From Halobacteriales archaeon QS_4_69_34 (GTDB taxonomy: Archaea > Halobacteriota > Halobacteria > Halobacteriales > Halococcaceae), in the NCBI GenBank assembly GCA_003021045.1, contig PXRN01000012.1, forward strand, positions 42,957 through 106,956: a stretch of 64,000 bases of DNA, written 5' to 3'. Shown here piece after piece: positions 26,510-35,306 of this stretch. The position numbers and the translations under genes were made by a program. Below the pieces are notes generated by a model. It was not told the origin of the DNA and searched no databases. It saw nothing but the letters and a program-made list of their open reading frames with translations. Numbering within the stretch: the stretch's first letter is position 1; every line of letters starts with the position of its first letter.

Positions 26510-28147
26510 CCGACCGGTGAACGCCATCGCCAGTCCGTGCTCGTCGGCGGCGGCGATCACGTCGTCGTCGTTGTTCGAGCCGCCGGGCTGGACGACCGCC
26601 TCGACGCCCGCGTCCGCGGCGGCCTCGACCCCGTCCGGAAACGGGAAGAAGGCGTCCGAAGCCATCACCGCACCCGCCGTGTCCTTCCCCTCGGCGTGCT
26701 CGTCGGCTTTCATCGTCGCCAGCCGAACCGCGTCCACCCGCGAGACCTGTCCCATGCCGATTCCCACCGTTTCGGTCCCGTCGGCGAGGACGATCGCGTT
26801 GGACTTGACGTGCTTTGCGACCTGCCACGCGAAGCACATCGTTCCGACCTGCTCGTCGGTGGGCTCGCGCTCGGTGACGACCTCTAGGTCCTCGGGCACG
26901 AAGCGCTGGCGGTCGCGCTCCTGGAGGAGTCGCCCGCCGACGAGGAGCTTCTCGGCGAGCCGATCGGTGGGACCGTCGAGGCTCCCGGCTGCGAGCACGC
27001 GGAGGCTCTCCCGGTCCCGGAGGGCGGCGAGCCCCGCCTCGGTGTAGCCGGGCGCGACGACGACCTCCTTGAACGAGTCGGCCACCCGTGCCGCGGTGTC
27101 GGCGTCGCACTCCCGGTTGAGCGCGACGATCCCCCCGTAGGCGCTCATCGGGTCCGTGGCGAGCGCGTCCGCGTAGGCTTCCGTGAGGGTGTCGGCCGTC
27201 GCACAGCCCGCCGGGTTGGTGTGTTTGACGACCACGGCGGCGGGCTCCTCGAACTCCCGGACGAGCCCGAGCGCGGCGTCGGCGTCATTATAATTGTTGT
27301 AGGAGAGGGCTCTCGCCGCGGGGTTCAGCTCCGTCGCGCCGACGACGCTCGGTCCCTCGTGGGTCCCGTCGGCGTACAGCGCCGCCGCCTGGTGGGGGTT
27401 CTCGCCGTAGCGCAGCGCCGACTCGCGGTCCACGCTCACGAACCGACGAGCGGGGAACGCGCCCTCGCCGTCGTCCGGGCCGCTGGTCGTCCCGCCGTCA
27501 CCGCGCTCGTCGACAGCCGTCCCACCGTGGTCGTCGCCGGCGACCGAGACGCCGACCGGTCGGCCGTCCTCGTCGTGCTCGATTTCGACCCGGTCCTCGG
27601 CGAACCACCGGATGGCCCGCGGGTAGGCCGCGAACTCGGCCTCGCGGAGCACCCGCTCTTTGAGGGTGGCGGCGGTGTCGCCCTCCCGGACCGGGACGGG
27701 CTCTTGGGTGAGGATCGGTCCCCCGTCGACCGTCTCGTCGACGATGTGCACGGTACAGCCGGTGACGCGCACGCCAGCGTCGAGCACCTGGTCGTGGGCG
27801 TCCAAGCCCGGGAACGCCGGGAGCAGCGAGGGATGGACGTTGAGCGTCGTCGGCGCGGCGTCGAGGAACTCGTTCGTGAGCACGCGCATGTAGCCGTCGA
27901 GACAGACCAGATCGGCGTCGTATCCCGAGAGCGCGTCGAGGACGCGGCGCTCGTGGGCCTCCCGGGCGTCGCCTGCCTCGCGCTCGACGACCTCGGTGGG
28001 GATCCCGCGCTCGGCCGCGGCGTCGAGCACCGGTGCATCCGCGTCGTTCGCCAGCACCACTCCCAGTGTTGCGCCGCCGGGTTCCCGGTCGGCGACGTGA
28101 CGGAGGTTCCGCCCGCGATTGCTCGCCAGTCCCGCGATCGTGAGCAT
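26489..28147 (-). CDS. purH: Fused phosphoribosylglycinamide formyltransferase / AICAR formyltransferase (PurN-PurH)
   Basis: 552 aa fusion giving two folate-dependent formyl transfers of purine synthesis. Residues 1-190 are a PurN domain: IAGLASNRGRNLRHV, LVCLDGYMRVL, the catalytic NVHPSLLPAFPGLDAH and HIVDETVDGGPIL. A linker of about 40 acidic residues leads to an AICAR transformylase domain from about residue 235: LRYGENPHQAAALY, YNNYNDADAAL, VVVKHTNPAGCA, and the Lys-Met stretch CFAWQVAKHVKSNAIVLADG. No IMP cyclohydrolase part is present, as in other haloarchaea, where a separate PurO does that step. A GCTTTTGC box sits about 27 bp upstream. Confidence 0.93.
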   Translation of the reverse strand: MLTIAGLASNRGRNLRHVADREPGGATLGVVLANDADAPVLDAAAERGIPTEVVEREAGDAREAHERRVLDALSGYDADLVCLDGYMRVLTNEFLDAAPTTLNVHPSLLPAFPGLDAHDQVLDAGVRVTGCTVHIVDETVDGGPILTQEPVPVREGDTAATLKERVLREAEFAAYPRAIRWFAEDRVEIEHDEDGRPVGVSVAGDDHGGTAVDERGDGGTTSGPDDGEGAFPARRFVSVDRESALRYGENPHQAAALYADGTHEGPSVVGATELNPAARALSYNNYNDADAALGLVREFEEPAAVVVKHTNPAGCATADTLTEAYADALATDPMSAYGGIVALNRECDADTAARVADSFKEVVVAPGYTEAGLAALRDRESLRVLAAGSLDGPTDRLAEKLLVGGRLLQERDRQRFVPEDLEVVTEREPTDEQVGTMCFAWQVAKHVKSNAIVLADGTETVGIGMGQVSRVDAVRLATMKADEHAEGKDTAGAVMASDAFFPFPDGVEAAADAGVEAVVQPGGSNNDDDVIAAADEHGLAMAFTGRRCFRHD

Positions 28148-28272
28148 GGCGACACTCCCGCGCTCCGGAGCAAAAGCGATTCGATCGGCGCACTCGACGG
28201 CCCCGAGGACCGCCCGGCGGTCGGCGAACGACCGTCGACGCGCCGAGCGGCAGGCCGTTCCCGAGCGACCGT

Positions 28273-28357
28273 GGTGCGAGCACGTATGTGCCTACGGCCC
28301 AGGTGACACTCCCCGGCGCAGGAGGTGGTGGCGCATGGCGGTGCGAGCACGTATGTG
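28273..28357. repeat. 18-bp direct repeat in the purN-purH / carotenoid oxygenase spacer
   Basis: GGTGCGAGCACGTATGTG occurs at 28273-28290 and 28340-28357, a perfect repeat with a 67-bp period. Each copy contains the TATA-like ACGTATGT. The second copy centres about 27 bp before the GTG at 28379. They look like a duplicated promoter core or a pair of operator sites. Confidence 0.75.
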
Positions 28358-28378
28358 GCCGCGGTCCGAACGCCGGGC

Positions 28379-29782
28379 GTGTCCGGCTACGATCTCGGCT
28401 TCCGGTCGGTCCGCGAGGAGATATCTGGACGCGAGCTCTCGGTCGAGGGGCGGTTCCCGGACTGGCTGTCGGGCCAGTACGTCCGCAACGGCCCGGGAGC
28501 CTTCGAGGCCGGCGGCGAGCGCGTCGCCCACTGGTTCGACGGGCTGGCGATGCTCGCCGGCTTTTCCTTCGGCGACGGCGTGACCTACACGAACCGCTTC
28601 CTCCGGACCCGGGCCTACCGCGAGGCAGCGTCTGGAGCACCGACCGCCGGCGCGTTCGCCGAGCCCGCCGGCGGCGTGCTCGGCCGGCTCCGCGCGCTCA
28701 CCGCCGAACCGACCGACAACGCGAACGCGAACGTCGTCCGGCTCGGGGGACGTCTCGCGGCCATCACCGAGAGCCCGGTCGCGGTCGCCGTCGACCCCGG
28801 GACGCTCGCCACCGAGCGGGTCGTCCAGTTCGAGGACGACGTCGGCGCCCAGCACACCACGGCCCACCCCGCCCGCGACGCCCGCCGCGGCGAGCTGGTG
28901 GGCTACGGCACCCGCTTTGGCCTCCGTAACCGCTACGAGCTCTACCGGCTTCCCGACGGACACACCGAACGCGAACTCCTCGGCACGGTTCGGGTCGATG
29001 AGCCGGCGTACATGCACGACTTCGCGCTCACCGAGCGGTTCGCGGTGCTCGTCGAGCACCCCCTCACCGCGGCCCCCATCGACTTCCTCCGGCCCGAGCA
29101 GGGCTTCATCGACGCCTACGAGTGGCAGCCCGAGCGCGGCACCCGCTTTCTGCTACTCGATCGGGCGACCGGCGACGTGATCGCCGACCCCCGCGTCTCG
29201 TCGTTTTTCACCTTCCACTGCGCGAACGCCTTCGAATCCGGTGACGAAGTCGTGATCGACCTCGTGGCCTACGGGGACGCGAGCGTGCTCGGCGGGCTCT
29301 ACCTGGCGGACCTCGACACTTCGACCCCCGACGCCTCGACCGGGCAGCTGTGCCGGTATCGCGTCCCGCTCGACGGCGGTCGAGTGAGCACGAGGACCAT
29401 CGCCGACGTGGGCATCGAGTTCCCCCGCGTCTCGCCGGCCGTCGGGACGGAAATGGAGCCCCACCGGTACGTCTACGGACAGGGCAGCGCCGACCCGGAC
29501 CGGGCGGCAAACGAGTTGGTGAAGATCGACGTCGAGACGGGCGAGGTGTGGACGTGGAGCGAGCCGGGCGTCTACGCCGGCGAGCCGGCGTTCGTGCCGA
29601 CCCCCGACGCCGACCGCGAGGACGACGGCGTAGTGCTCTCGGTGCTGCTCGACGTCGACGCGGAGCGCTCGGCGCTGCTCGCCCTCGACGGAGGGTCGTT
29701 CCAGGAACGCGCCCGGGCGAGGACCCCCCATCCGCTCCCGTTCGGTTTCCACGGGCGGTACTTTCCGGCGTCGGGGAAGTGA
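28379..29782 (+). CDS. Carotenoid oxygenase family protein (beta-carotene cleavage type)
   Basis: 467 aa seven-bladed propeller enzyme that cleaves carotenoids with O2 at a Fe(II) held by four His. All four are visible: H163 (TTAHPAR), H213 (YMHDFALTE), H280 (FFTFHCANAFE) and H458 (GFHGRYFPASG). LPVRNGP-like GQYVRNGPGAFE and WFDGLAMLAGF mark the first blade. It probably makes retinal or an apocarotenal, the chromophore class used by rhodopsins, but no opsin gene is in the window. I chose the GTG at 28379 because the repeat-borne TATA lies 27 bp before it and the family motif starts here; GTG at 28325 would add 18 residues. Confidence 0.9.
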   Translation: MSGYDLGFRSVREEISGRELSVEGRFPDWLSGQYVRNGPGAFEAGGERVAHWFDGLAMLAGFSFGDGVTYTNRFLRTRAYREAASGAPTAGAFAEPAGGVLGRLRALTAEPTDNANANVVRLGGRLAAITESPVAVAVDPGTLATERVVQFEDDVGAQHTTAHPARDARRGELVGYGTRFGLRNRYELYRLPDGHTERELLGTVRVDEPAYMHDFALTERFAVLVEHPLTAAPIDFLRPEQGFIDAYEWQPERGTRFLLLDRATGDVIADPRVSSFFTFHCANAFESGDEVVIDLVAYGDASVLGGLYLADLDTSTPDASTGQLCRYRVPLDGGRVSTRTIADVGIEFPRVSPAVGTEMEPHRYVYGQGSADPDRAANELVKIDVETGEVWTWSEPGVYAGEPAFVPTPDADREDDGVVLSVLLDVDAERSALLALDGGSFQERARARTPHPLPFGFHGRYFPASGK

Positions 29783-29851
29783 GTCCCCGCGGCCCGGAAC
29801 GACTCCCGACGGACCGGCACGCTTTTTCGATCGCTCGACCCACCGACGCGC

Positions 29852-31282
29852 ATGGCCGACAGCGATGGCGGGTCCGGGCGCAGCCCCGACGCCGACCGCG
29901 GTCCCCTCTTCGCCGTGTCGCCGCTCGACGGGCGCTACGCCCGCTACACCGAGCCCCTCGTCGAGTACGCCAGCGAGGCCGCGCTCGTCCGCGCGCGGGT
30001 CCGCGTCGAGGTCGAGTACCTGCTCGCGCTCGCCGACCTCGACGCCGTGCCCCTGAGAATCGACCCCGCCGATCGGGCCGCCCTCAGGGATCTGTACGAG
30101 GAGTTCGACGCCGAGGACGCGGCGCTGGTCAAGGCGATCGAGACCGAGGGTCACGGCGGGATTCCGGCGACCAACCACGACGTGAAAGCCGTCGAGTACT
30201 TCCTGCGGGAGTCGCTGCCCGCGCGGCTCGACGCCGATGCCGTCGGCCCGTGGATCCACTTCGCGCTCACCAGCGAGGACGCGAACAACCTCGCGCACCG
30301 GCTTCTGCTGAAGCCCGCCGTCGAGCAGGTTCTCGTACCCGAGCTCCGGGACCTCCGGGACGCGCTCGCCGGAATGGCCCGCGAACACGGGGATCTAGCG
30401 ATGCTCGCGCGCACGCACGGTCAGCCCGCCACCCCGACGACGTTCGGCAAGGAGATGGCGGTGTACGCCGCGCGGCTCGGCCGGACGATCGGGCGGATCG
30501 AGGCCGCCGCGGGCGACCTGGCCGGCAAGCTCGCCGGCGCGAGCGGGACCTACGCGGCCCACCACGCCGCCTGCCCCGACGTCGATTGGCGGGCGTTCTC
30601 GGCGGCGTTCGTCGGGTCGCTCGGGCTCGAGCACGCCGCGCTCGCCACGCAGATCAACCCCTGTGACGACCTCGCGGCGCTGTTCGACGCGCTACGGGGG
30701 GCGAACGGGATCCTGCTCGACCTCGATCGGGACGCGTGGCTGTACGTGAGCGAGGGCTACCTCGGACAGACCAGCGACGAAGGCGAGACGGGCTCCTCGA
30801 CGATGCCCCACAAGGTCAACCCGATCGACTTCGAGAACAGCGAGGGCAACCTCTCGAAGGCCAACGCGGATCTCGGCTTCCTCGGCGAGTACGTCACCAG
30901 CTCCCGGCTCCAGCGCGACCTCTCGGACTCGACGGTCAAGCGAAACGTCGGAGCGGCGCTCGCGCACTGCCTGATCGGCTACGGGAAGCTCGGCGACGGG
31001 CTCTCGACGGTCGTGCCGAACGAGCAGGTCATGCGCAAGGACCTCGAGGCCACCCCCGAGGTGATCGGCGAGGCGGTTCAAACCGTTCTCCGTCGGGAGG
31101 GCCACGCCGACGCCTACGAGCACGTGAAGGAGCTGACTCGGGGACGGCGGACGAGTCTGGGGGACTTCCGCGAGCTGTTCGGCGAGCTCGACGTGGATCG
31201 GGAGACGCGAGCCGAGCTGCGCGGGCTGACGCCCGCCGGGTACACGGGGCTGGCGAGCGATCTCGTGGGCGAGCTGGAGTGA
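29852..31282 (+). CDS. purB: Adenylosuccinate lyase
   Basis: 476 aa lyase of the fumarase/aspartase superfamily, acting twice in purine synthesis (SAICAR to AICAR and adenylosuccinate to AMP). The family signature GSSTMPHKVNP is at about residue 311 with the flexible catalytic Ser; the active-site His lies in LARTHGQPATPTTFG, and HFALTSEDANNLAH is the second conserved block. Acidic leader of about 20 residues (DSDGGSGRSPDADRGP). ACGCTTTTTCG lies about 28 bp before the ATG. Functionally linked with the purN-purH and purL genes of the window, but transcribed alone. Confidence 0.95.
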   Translation: MADSDGGSGRSPDADRGPLFAVSPLDGRYARYTEPLVEYASEAALVRARVRVEVEYLLALADLDAVPLRIDPADRAALRDLYEEFDAEDAALVKAIETEGHGGIPATNHDVKAVEYFLRESLPARLDADAVGPWIHFALTSEDANNLAHRLLLKPAVEQVLVPELRDLRDALAGMAREHGDLAMLARTHGQPATPTTFGKEMAVYAARLGRTIGRIEAAAGDLAGKLAGASGTYAAHHAACPDVDWRAFSAAFVGSLGLEHAALATQINPCDDLAALFDALRGANGILLDLDRDAWLYVSEGYLGQTSDEGETGSSTMPHKVNPIDFENSEGNLSKANADLGFLGEYVTSSRLQRDLSDSTVKRNVGAALAHCLIGYGKLGDGLSTVVPNEQVMRKDLEATPEVIGEAVQTVLRREGHADAYEHVKELTRGRRTSLGDFRELFGELDVDRETRAELRGLTPAGYTGLASDLVGELE

Positions 31283-31680
31283 TTTTTGAAGCTCGGTGTC
31301 GATCCCGGGGATCGATCATCGAAGGGGCATGAGGACGGCCACGAACGACGAACGCTGCGAGCGCCGATACACACGAGAGACCGCACCCGCAGCCGCGCCG
31401 CGACTGTACCACACGCCTCCCCGCGACGGCGGCGACGACGGCGATGGCGATGGCCCGCAGCCACGCCGCGACTGCACCACACGCCTCCCCAGCCGATACT
31501 CCGCTCGGGCCACCGCACCCCCACGCAGCCACGGCCCTCGCTTCGCTCATCCCTCGCGCGAGCGTGCGCGCTCCCGCCGAAGGCGCACGCTGCGCCACCC
31601 ACACGACCGAGCGTCCGACCTCCCACCGACCGCACGACGGCCGTCGCGGAGACTGTCGTTTCCCGCTCCGGCAGGAACGA
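31283..31680. repeat. 398-bp gene-free spacer with a 36-bp near-perfect direct repeat
   Basis: No credible gene lies between the purB and dapE stop codons. Two 36-bp copies starting CCGCAGCC and ending CACACGCCTCCCC lie at 31387-31422 and 31455-31490. They differ at two positions, with a 68-bp period. The 32 bp between them are rich in GGCGAC/GGCGAT triplets. The right half (31500-31620) has the TCGCTTCGCTC / GCGCGAGCG runs common in haloarchaeal spacers. Since both flanking genes end here, terminators would be expected, but no clear T-run is seen. Confidence 0.7.
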
Positions 31681-32985
31681 TCACCCGAGCAGCGTCGCCA
31701 GCGCCGCCTCGAGCGCGTCGGCTGCCGCCTCGACGGCGGGAACGCGGACGTACTCGCGGTCGGCGTGGGCGACCGGGCCCGCCTCGTCGGCGAGCGCGCC
31801 CGGCCCGAACACCACCGTGGGCACGCAGGCGGCGAAGTACGACGCCTCCGTCGCCGCGGCGAACGGCCGCACCCGCCCCCCCGAGGCCGACCGGAGGGCC
31901 GCCACCACGGGCGCGTCGGCGGGCGTCTCGAACGCCTCCAAGAAGGGGGTCTCGCGCTCGGCCAGCCGGAACGCGACCTCGACGCCCCCGGCTCCGTTCG
32001 CGGTTCGGTCCGTGGTTCCGGTCCCGTCCGTGGCCGCGGACCCGTTCGTGGTTCCGACCCCGCCGCTGGGCCCGAAGCCGGCACCGTCGAGAGCCGCCCG
32101 CAGGTGCCCGTCGAGCGCGCGCTCGAAGCCCGCACCCGTCTCGGGCGGGACGCTCCGCCGGTCGATCGTGATTCGACACGCAGCGGGCACCTGGTTGGTC
32201 GCTTCGCCGCCCTCGATCCGCGTGGGGGTGAGCGTCGGCCCGCCGAGCGCCGGGTGAGCGAGAGAAGCCTCGCGGTCGTCGAATGTCCGGAGGGCATCGA
32301 GGGCGGGCGCAGCCGCCCCGACCGCGTTGGCTCCCGACGCGGGCTCGGCGGCGTGGGCGCTCTCGCCCCGAACCTCGATTACTCCCTCGAAGCGTCCCTT
32401 GGCGGCGTTGCAGGCGTCGAGCGCCGTCGGTTCGCCCACGATCACGCAGTCGCCCCGGTCGGCGTCGAGGCCGAGGACCGTGCTGTCGCCGCGGGCGGTG
32501 TCGCTGCCACAGCCGTCCTCGCCGCCGACGAGCGCCGCTGCGCCGGTCGAGCGGGTCTCCTCGTCGGGCGTCACCGCGAGGGTGAGCCGCCCGCGTTCGG
32601 GCTCGGCGGCGAGAAACGCCCTGAGGAAGGCGGCGAGCGGCCCCTTCGCGTCACAGGTCCCCCGGCCCCGGAGGACGTCGCCCTCGCGCTCGAAGGACAC
32701 GTGCGGCGAGACGGTGTCGAGGTGGGTGTTCAGGACGACGTGCGGGCCGCTCACGTCGCCCTCACCGGTCTCGCCGGGGCTCGCACCGCCTGCCGGATCG
32801 CTCACGGCTCGACTCGTCTCGCCGTCCGGCCCTTGCGTTGCCAGCACGTTGCCGGCGCTATCGACCCGCGGCTCGACGCCGTGGCTCCGCAGGGCCGCAC
32901 ACAGGAGCTCACGCATCGGTCCGGCGTCCTCGTTCGAGGGCGTTCGGACGGCGCGTTCGAGGAAGTCGACGGCGTCGAAGCGCAT
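31681..32985 (-). CDS. dapE: Succinyl-diaminopimelate desuccinylase-like M20 peptidase
   Basis: 434 aa di-zinc hydrolase, placed last in the lysine operon, where removal of succinate from N-succinyl-LL-DAP is required. Metal motifs: VVLNTHLDTVSPH, RGRGTCDAKGPLAAFL (bridging Asp), TPDEETRSTGA, VGEPTALDACNAAKG and the ESAHAAEPASGANAV lid. Two haloarchaeal low-complexity inserts are present (residues 56-78 and about 302-326, the latter Gly/Thr/Asn-rich). It starts 36 bp after the dapF stop, the only gap in the operon. Position supports DapE over other M20 functions. Confidence 0.9.
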   Translation of the reverse strand: MRFDAVDFLERAVRTPSNEDAGPMRELLCAALRSHGVEPRVDSAGNVLATQGPDGETSRAVSDPAGGASPGETGEGDVSGPHVVLNTHLDTVSPHVSFEREGDVLRGRGTCDAKGPLAAFLRAFLAAEPERGRLTLAVTPDEETRSTGAAALVGGEDGCGSDTARGDSTVLGLDADRGDCVIVGEPTALDACNAAKGRFEGVIEVRGESAHAAEPASGANAVGAAAPALDALRTFDDREASLAHPALGGPTLTPTRIEGGEATNQVPAACRITIDRRSVPPETGAGFERALDGHLRAALDGAGFGPSGGVGTTNGSAATDGTGTTDRTANGAGGVEVAFRLAERETPFLEAFETPADAPVVAALRSASGGRVRPFAAATEASYFAACVPTVVFGPGALADEAGPVAHADREYVRVPAVEAAADALEAALATLLG

Positions 32986-33021
32986 GTCTGGTGTCGGGAG
33001 ATCGGAGTCAAGTGGCGTCGA

Positions 33022-33939
33022 TCAGTCGTCCACGGCGTCGATCGCCCGGGGGGTCACTGCTGGAGTCTCGCCGTCGAACTCCCGGACGACGGGCCCCGAG
33101 AGCGACGCGCCGGTCGCCGAGAAGCTCACTTCGAGGCGGCCGCCCGGCGGGTGGACGGCGACGGCGTCGTCGGTCACGAGTCCGCGCTCGCGCGCGACGG
33201 CGGCGACCGCCACCGCGCCGGTGCCACACGAGTCGGTCTCGCCCTCGACGCCGCGCTCGTAGGTCCGCTGGTCGAACCCGCCCCCCGACCGCCGCGAGGC
33301 GATCGTCACGTTTGCCCCCTCAGGGAAGGCCGGAGCGTGACGCACCGCCGGCGCGACCGCCTTGAGGTCGGTGGTCGAGACGTCCGCGACGAACGCGACC
33401 GCGTGTGGAACCCCCGTGTCGACGGCCGTCACCGTCAGCCCCGCGACCGGCTCCGCGACGAGCGGCTCCGCGATATCGGCGGCCAGCGGCACGCTCCGCG
33501 GATCGAAGCGCGGAGACCCCATCCCGATGGTCACCTCCACGCCGTCGTCCGCCCCCCCGGCCGCCGTACCCGCGTCCACTTCGGCACGCCGGGTGCCTGC
33601 CTGCGTGTCGACCATCACCTGCCGCGAACCCGTTCGATCGACGGCCCACGCGGCCGCACACCGCGCGCCGTTGCCACACATCGCGGCCGTCGAGCCGTCG
33701 GGCTGGACGAGCGTCATGACCACCCGTGGGGGCGAGTAGCGCTCCTCCAAAGCGAGAAAGAGCACGCCGTCCGCACCCACCGAGTCCGGCGTCCCGGGGC
33801 CGTCGGCGGTCCTTTGGGCGACGCCGTGCTCGCGGTCACAGAGCTCGCAGGCGAGCGCCCGCCGGTCGGGGACGCGCTCGGTCGCGTCGATCAGGATGAA
33901 GTCGTTGCCGGTGCCGTGGTACTTCTCGAAGCGTATCAT
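33022..33939 (-). CDS. dapF: Diaminopimelate epimerase
   Basis: 305 aa cofactor-independent racemase that converts LL-DAP to meso-DAP with two Cys. The first catalytic Cys is in AAMCGNGARCAAAW, the second in ETDSCGTGAVAVAAVA. KYHGTGNDFILIDATE is the standard start, and DTGVPHAVAFV and the substrate-binding RRSGGGFDQRTYERGVEGE follow. A charged insert RRAEVDAGTAAGGADDGVE lies in the middle. The start overlaps the lysA stop by 4 bp. Confidence 0.95.
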   Translation of the reverse strand: MIRFEKYHGTGNDFILIDATERVPDRRALACELCDREHGVAQRTADGPGTPDSVGADGVLFLALEERYSPPRVVMTLVQPDGSTAAMCGNGARCAAAWAVDRTGSRQVMVDTQAGTRRAEVDAGTAAGGADDGVEVTIGMGSPRFDPRSVPLAADIAEPLVAEPVAGLTVTAVDTGVPHAVAFVADVSTTDLKAVAPAVRHAPAFPEGANVTIASRRSGGGFDQRTYERGVEGETDSCGTGAVAVAAVARERGLVTDDAVAVHPPGGRLEVSFSATGASLSGPVVREFDGETPAVTPRAIDAVDD

Positions 33940-35306
33940 CGTTCCAGCCTCACGAGGTCGTCGAGGGTCTCCCGACGGACCGCGAGCCGGGCAGTTCCGC
34001 CGGTGCTGTCCTCGCGCGCCCCGCGGTCGTCGGTGTCGCTGCCGGATGTCTCTCCGCCGAGCGCCACGACCGCCGGGCGGGGCCGGGAGTTGTAGGTGCT
34101 CGCCATCTCGTAACCGTACGCTCCCGCGGTGCCGACCGCGAGGTAGTCGCCTCTGGTGGGCCGGGGCAGTTCGCGGTCCCGGCCGAGAACGTCCGCGGTC
34201 TCACAGACCGGTCCGGTGACGGTCGTCCCGATCGTCTCCCGGTCGGCGACGTCGGACGCGAGCGACCGGATCTCGTGGTGGGCGTCGTAGAGGGCCGGCC
34301 GAAGCAGACTCCCCATCCCGGCGTCGACGCCCACGACCGTAGTCCCGGGGGTCGGCTTCACGGTGTTCACCCGGGTGAGCAGCACGCCCGCGTCCGCGAC
34401 GAAGTACCGGCCGGGTTCGATGGCGAGGCGCGCGTCCACCGCCCCGAGCGCCTCGCGGGTCGTCCCCGCCACCCCGTCGAGGTCGAGCGGCGACTCCTCG
34501 GGGCGGGCGGGCACACCGAAGCCGCCGCCGACGGAGACGAACTCGAGGTCGATCCCGTCGCTCCCCCCATAGCGTCCCGCCCCGGTTCCGGCCGCGTCGC
34601 CAGCCTCGACCGCACGGGTGAGATCGCCCAGCCGCCGGGCGAGCTCGTGGTGGGCGTCGAACGCCTCCAAGATGCCGCTGCCGGCGTGGGCGTGCAGCCC
34701 CACCACGTCGAACCCGCGGCTGCTTGCCTCGCGTGCGAGCGCCGCCGCCCGGTCGATGGGCACGCCGAACTTCGGTGCCGCGCCGGTCGTCACCTTCGCG
34801 TGGTGGCCCGCGCCGACGCCGGGGTTGACGCGCACGCACAGCCGACCCGTCCAGTCGCGCTCGGCGAGCCGGTCGAGCGTGTCGCGCGCCCCGACGGTGA
34901 TCGTCAGGTCCTCGCCGAGCCCGACGACGAAATCGAGGTCCGCGGCCGGCGGGTTCACGGCGGTATAGCGGACGTCCTCGCCCGCGAACCCGGCGTCGAG
35001 CGCGCGCTCGACCTCGCCGGCCGAGGCACACTCCGCGCCCACGCCTGCCCCGGCGAGCGCCGAGAGCACCGCGCCGACGGCGTTGGCCTTCACGGCGTAG
35101 TGTATCTCGGCGTCCGGAAACGCCGTGCGCAGCCGGCGGGCGTTCGCGACCACGCGGTCACGATCCAGCACGTACAGCGGCGTCCCGTATTCGTCGGCGA
35201 GTTCGCGCAGGCGGGCGGCCGACCAGTCGGCGAGTCGCCGTACCGGCGGACCGCCGGCGGCCCCCTGACCCGCGGCATCGTGGGCTACCGGGCTCGCGGC
35301 CGTCAT
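33936..35306 (-). CDS. lysA: Diaminopimelate decarboxylase
   Basis: 456 aa PLP enzyme that makes lysine from meso-DAP. The PLP-binding Lys lies in EIHYAVKANAVGAVL; the phosphate loop SVGGGFGVP and the substrate-binding EPGRYFVADAGVLLTRV are present; VCETADVLGRDRELP carries the Cys and Glu of the second subunit's site. AYGYEMASTYNSRPRPA is the terminal signature. It overlaps dapD and dapF by 4 bp each. The length is slightly above the family average because of an acidic Gly/Thr-rich insert near the C-terminus (SGSDTDDRGAREDST). Confidence 0.95.
   Translation of the reverse strand: MTAASPVAHDAAGQGAAGGPPVRRLADWSAARLRELADEYGTPLYVLDRDRVVANARRLRTAFPDAEIHYAVKANAVGAVLSALAGAGVGAECASAGEVERALDAGFAGEDVRYTAVNPPAADLDFVVGLGEDLTITVGARDTLDRLAERDWTGRLCVRVNPGVGAGHHAKVTTGAAPKFGVPIDRAAALAREASSRGFDVVGLHAHAGSGILEAFDAHHELARRLGDLTRAVEAGDAAGTGAGRYGGSDGIDLEFVSVGGGFGVPARPEESPLDLDGVAGTTREALGAVDARLAIEPGRYFVADAGVLLTRVNTVKPTPGTTVVGVDAGMGSLLRPALYDAHHEIRSLASDVADRETIGTTVTGPVCETADVLGRDRELPRPTRGDYLAVGTAGAYGYEMASTYNSRPRPAVVALGGETSGSDTDDRGAREDSTGGTARLAVRRETLDDLVRLER

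Noticed and set aside
23886..27110. A minus-strand open frame of over 1000 codons in a different phase from ftsZ1 and dtdA
   Set aside because: The product is dominated by Arg, Gly and Pro, has no domain, and runs through two well-supported genes. Such frames arise from the GC-rich third positions.
31444..34095. A plus-strand frame of about 880 codons opposite dapE and dapF
   Set aside because: Antisense shadow of two clearly recognised enzymes, with Arg/Gly-rich low-quality translation and no family motif.
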